Shown: positions 5,861 through 6,817 of the stretch, in pieces
Position numbering within the stretch: the first letter of the stretch is position 1
How the letters are laid out: every line of letters begins with the position of its first letter
The notes under the pieces: model-generated
What the model was told of the DNA's origin: nothing
Database searches by the model: none
What the model saw: only the letters and a program-made list of their open reading frames with translations
Position numbers and translations under genes: made by a program
DNA from: Clostridiales bacterium
Lineage (GTDB): Bacteria > Bacillota > Clostridia > Lachnospirales > Lachnospiraceae
NCBI GenBank assembly: GCA_021204765.1
Contig: JAJPYU010000133.1
Span: forward strand, 1 to 6,817
DNA length: 6,817 nt
Direction of reading: 5' to 3'

Positions 5861-6817
5861 CGGGTATCACATCGGTGTAAGTGTCACCGCAGTCGCTGCA
5901 GACATATGTCATCACGCCGTCCTCGCCGCAGGTAGCCTGTTTTGTTACCGTTCCCACGTAATTGTGTACAGTAGCCGGTATCACTGCCGTGTAGCTGTTA
6001 CCGCATACTGAACAGGTGTACTCCATAAGCCCGGGTTCAGTATAAGTTGCTTCGGTTATCACTGTTCCCACGTAATCATGCACGCCTGTCGCGGGAAGAG
6101 TCACAGTGATCTGGCTGCCGCAGATGGTACAGGTGTAGACCTCTTCGCCTTCGTCAACACAAGTAGGCTCTTTTGTCACTACGCCGACATAATTGTGCTC
6201 CTCCTCGCCAGCGCTTCCGGTAGCAGGAATCGTCTCGGTGTACATGTCGCCGCAGTTCTTGCAGGTATAAACAATATAACCGGCCTCAGTCTCTGTGGGC
6301 TCGACCCTGTCAGTTTCCTCATACTCATGTTCGCCGCTTGCGGCTATGGCTTTGTCGTAGGAATCGCCGCAGACCGTGCAGATGTAAGTCAGCACCCCGT
6401 CCTCGGTGCAGGTGGCTTCCTTCGTTACATGCGACTCGTAATTGTGGGCGGTCTTGGCTATGGTCTCCGTATAATAGTTGCCGCATTTGGTGCAGGTATA
6501 CGTTCTTACCCCACTTTCGGTACATGTAGCTTCCTTGGTTACCTCAGATACATAATTGTGTCCGAGTGCGGCTATGGTTTCATTGTAACTGTTTCCGCAG
6601 GAGCATGTGAAGGTTTTTACGCCGTCTTCGGTGCATGTAGGTTATTTTGTGACCGCCCCTGAATATACATGGCTGCGGGGAACGACCGTATCTTCGCCGG
6701 TGCTGCTGTTCCCGGTCCCTGTGCCGGTACCGCTGCCGCCCGAGCTGCTTCCTGAGCCCCGGCACTGCTACCTGCGCCGTTGTGGTCTGTGCCAGACCCG
6801 CCGCAGGTGTCGTTTCC
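5769..6817 (-). pseudogene. CxxC-repeat surface protein, inactivated (nonsense plus frameshift), 5' end outside window
   Basis: Read leftward from 6817, the frame encodes a Gly/Ser/Asn-rich linker, then eight repeats of about 39 residues, then RKNFS and TAA (5769-5771) with a second stop next to it. The repeat consensus is HNYVGTVTKEATCTE-G followed by V-TYTCSVCG-SYTETIPATG, a pattern seen in cell-surface proteins of gut clostridia, probably as a stalk or adhesive region. Three defects are visible. Repeat 1 has TAA at 6642-6644 where the other copies have GAA or GAG before PTC or ATC. In the linker, GAGSSAG and GSGSSSGG sit in different frames around a G-run (CCCC at 6757-6760 on +), as if one G were lost. 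Repeat 8 stops after TTY instead of continuing to TCxxCG. Downstream of the TAA the frame stays open, so decay is probably recent, or one lesion is a sequence error. Confidence 0.8.
5787..6671 (-). repeat. Tandem protein-coding repeats, eight units of about 117 bp (last one partial)
   Basis: Units begin at a conserved His codon: first at 6669-6671, last at 5847-5849. The seven intervals average 117 bp. Each full unit carries a Cys in the CTE segment and a CxxCG pair, with three exceptions. In unit 4 the CTE cysteine is replaced (EPTETEAG). In unit 6 it is Tyr (ATYTEPG). In unit 1 the pair is CSCG, one residue short. Unit 8 ends after TTY. Divergence between units shows an old array rather than a fresh expansion. 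Confidence 0.85.

Noticed and set aside
6325..6525. Second minus-strand frame over the repeats
   Set aside because: It is an out-of-frame reading of repeats that are continuous in the main frame.
6078..6662. Long open frame on the + strand across the repeat region
   Set aside because: It is the antisense of the CxxC-repeat gene; periodic codon use keeps the opposite strand free of stops. The protein has no coherent features and no ribosome binding site.
5849..6671. Regular spacing of about 117 bp resembling a repeat array such as CRISPR
   Set aside because: The units are diverged and coding, with conserved His, Cys-x-x-Cys-Gly codons in one frame. There are no identical short repeats with unique spacers.

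Overview
The window looks like a chromosomal or accessory segment from a Gram-positive, Lachnospiraceae-like clostridium. This is an inference from purine-rich AGGA/GGAGG ribosome binding sites, moderate GC, a TIGR02452-type microbial PARG, a short UvrA-like ABC ATPase, and a repetitive CxxC surface-protein gene of the kind common in gut Firmicutes. No rRNA, tRNA or CRISPR array is visible.

Layout. Bases 3-140 (+) are the C-terminal tail of an HDIG-type predicted hydrolase. It is followed after 16 bases by a membrane-anchored alpha/beta hydrolase (157-1281, +) with a complete Ser-Asp-His triad. A 120-base gap carries a possible hairpin and an extended -10 promoter. Next comes a tight two-gene unit: a microbial poly(ADP-ribose) glycohydrolase (1402-2316, +), then an HNH endonuclease (about 2324-2902, +) that starts within a few bases of the PARG stop. 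Eighty-nine bases later lies a UvrA-like protein without a UvrB-binding domain (2992-5469, +), closed by a good intrinsic terminator (5495-5535).

The right side is decayed. Bases 5536-5786 hold no intact gene. They contain coding-like fragments on the + strand (one apparent frameshift, one ATGA start/stop overlap) and two short palindromes built on ACTAGTTT. At about 5787 these fragments meet the 3' end of a leftward gene (5769-6817, -) encoding eight tandem repeats of about 39 residues, each built around a CxxCG motif, behind a Gly/Ser linker. That gene has an in-frame TAA inside repeat 1, an apparent one-base deletion in the linker, and a last repeat cut off halfway, so it is called a pseudogene running off the window.

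The most interesting candidate system is the PARG + HNH pair, possibly extended by the UvrA-like ATPase. It combines an ADP-ribose-removing enzyme, a nuclease and a DNA-lesion-recognition-type ATPase, all co-oriented. A role in nucleic-acid ADP-ribosylation repair or phage defence is a hypothesis from gene content only. The upstream alpha/beta hydrolase may be a separate transcription unit.
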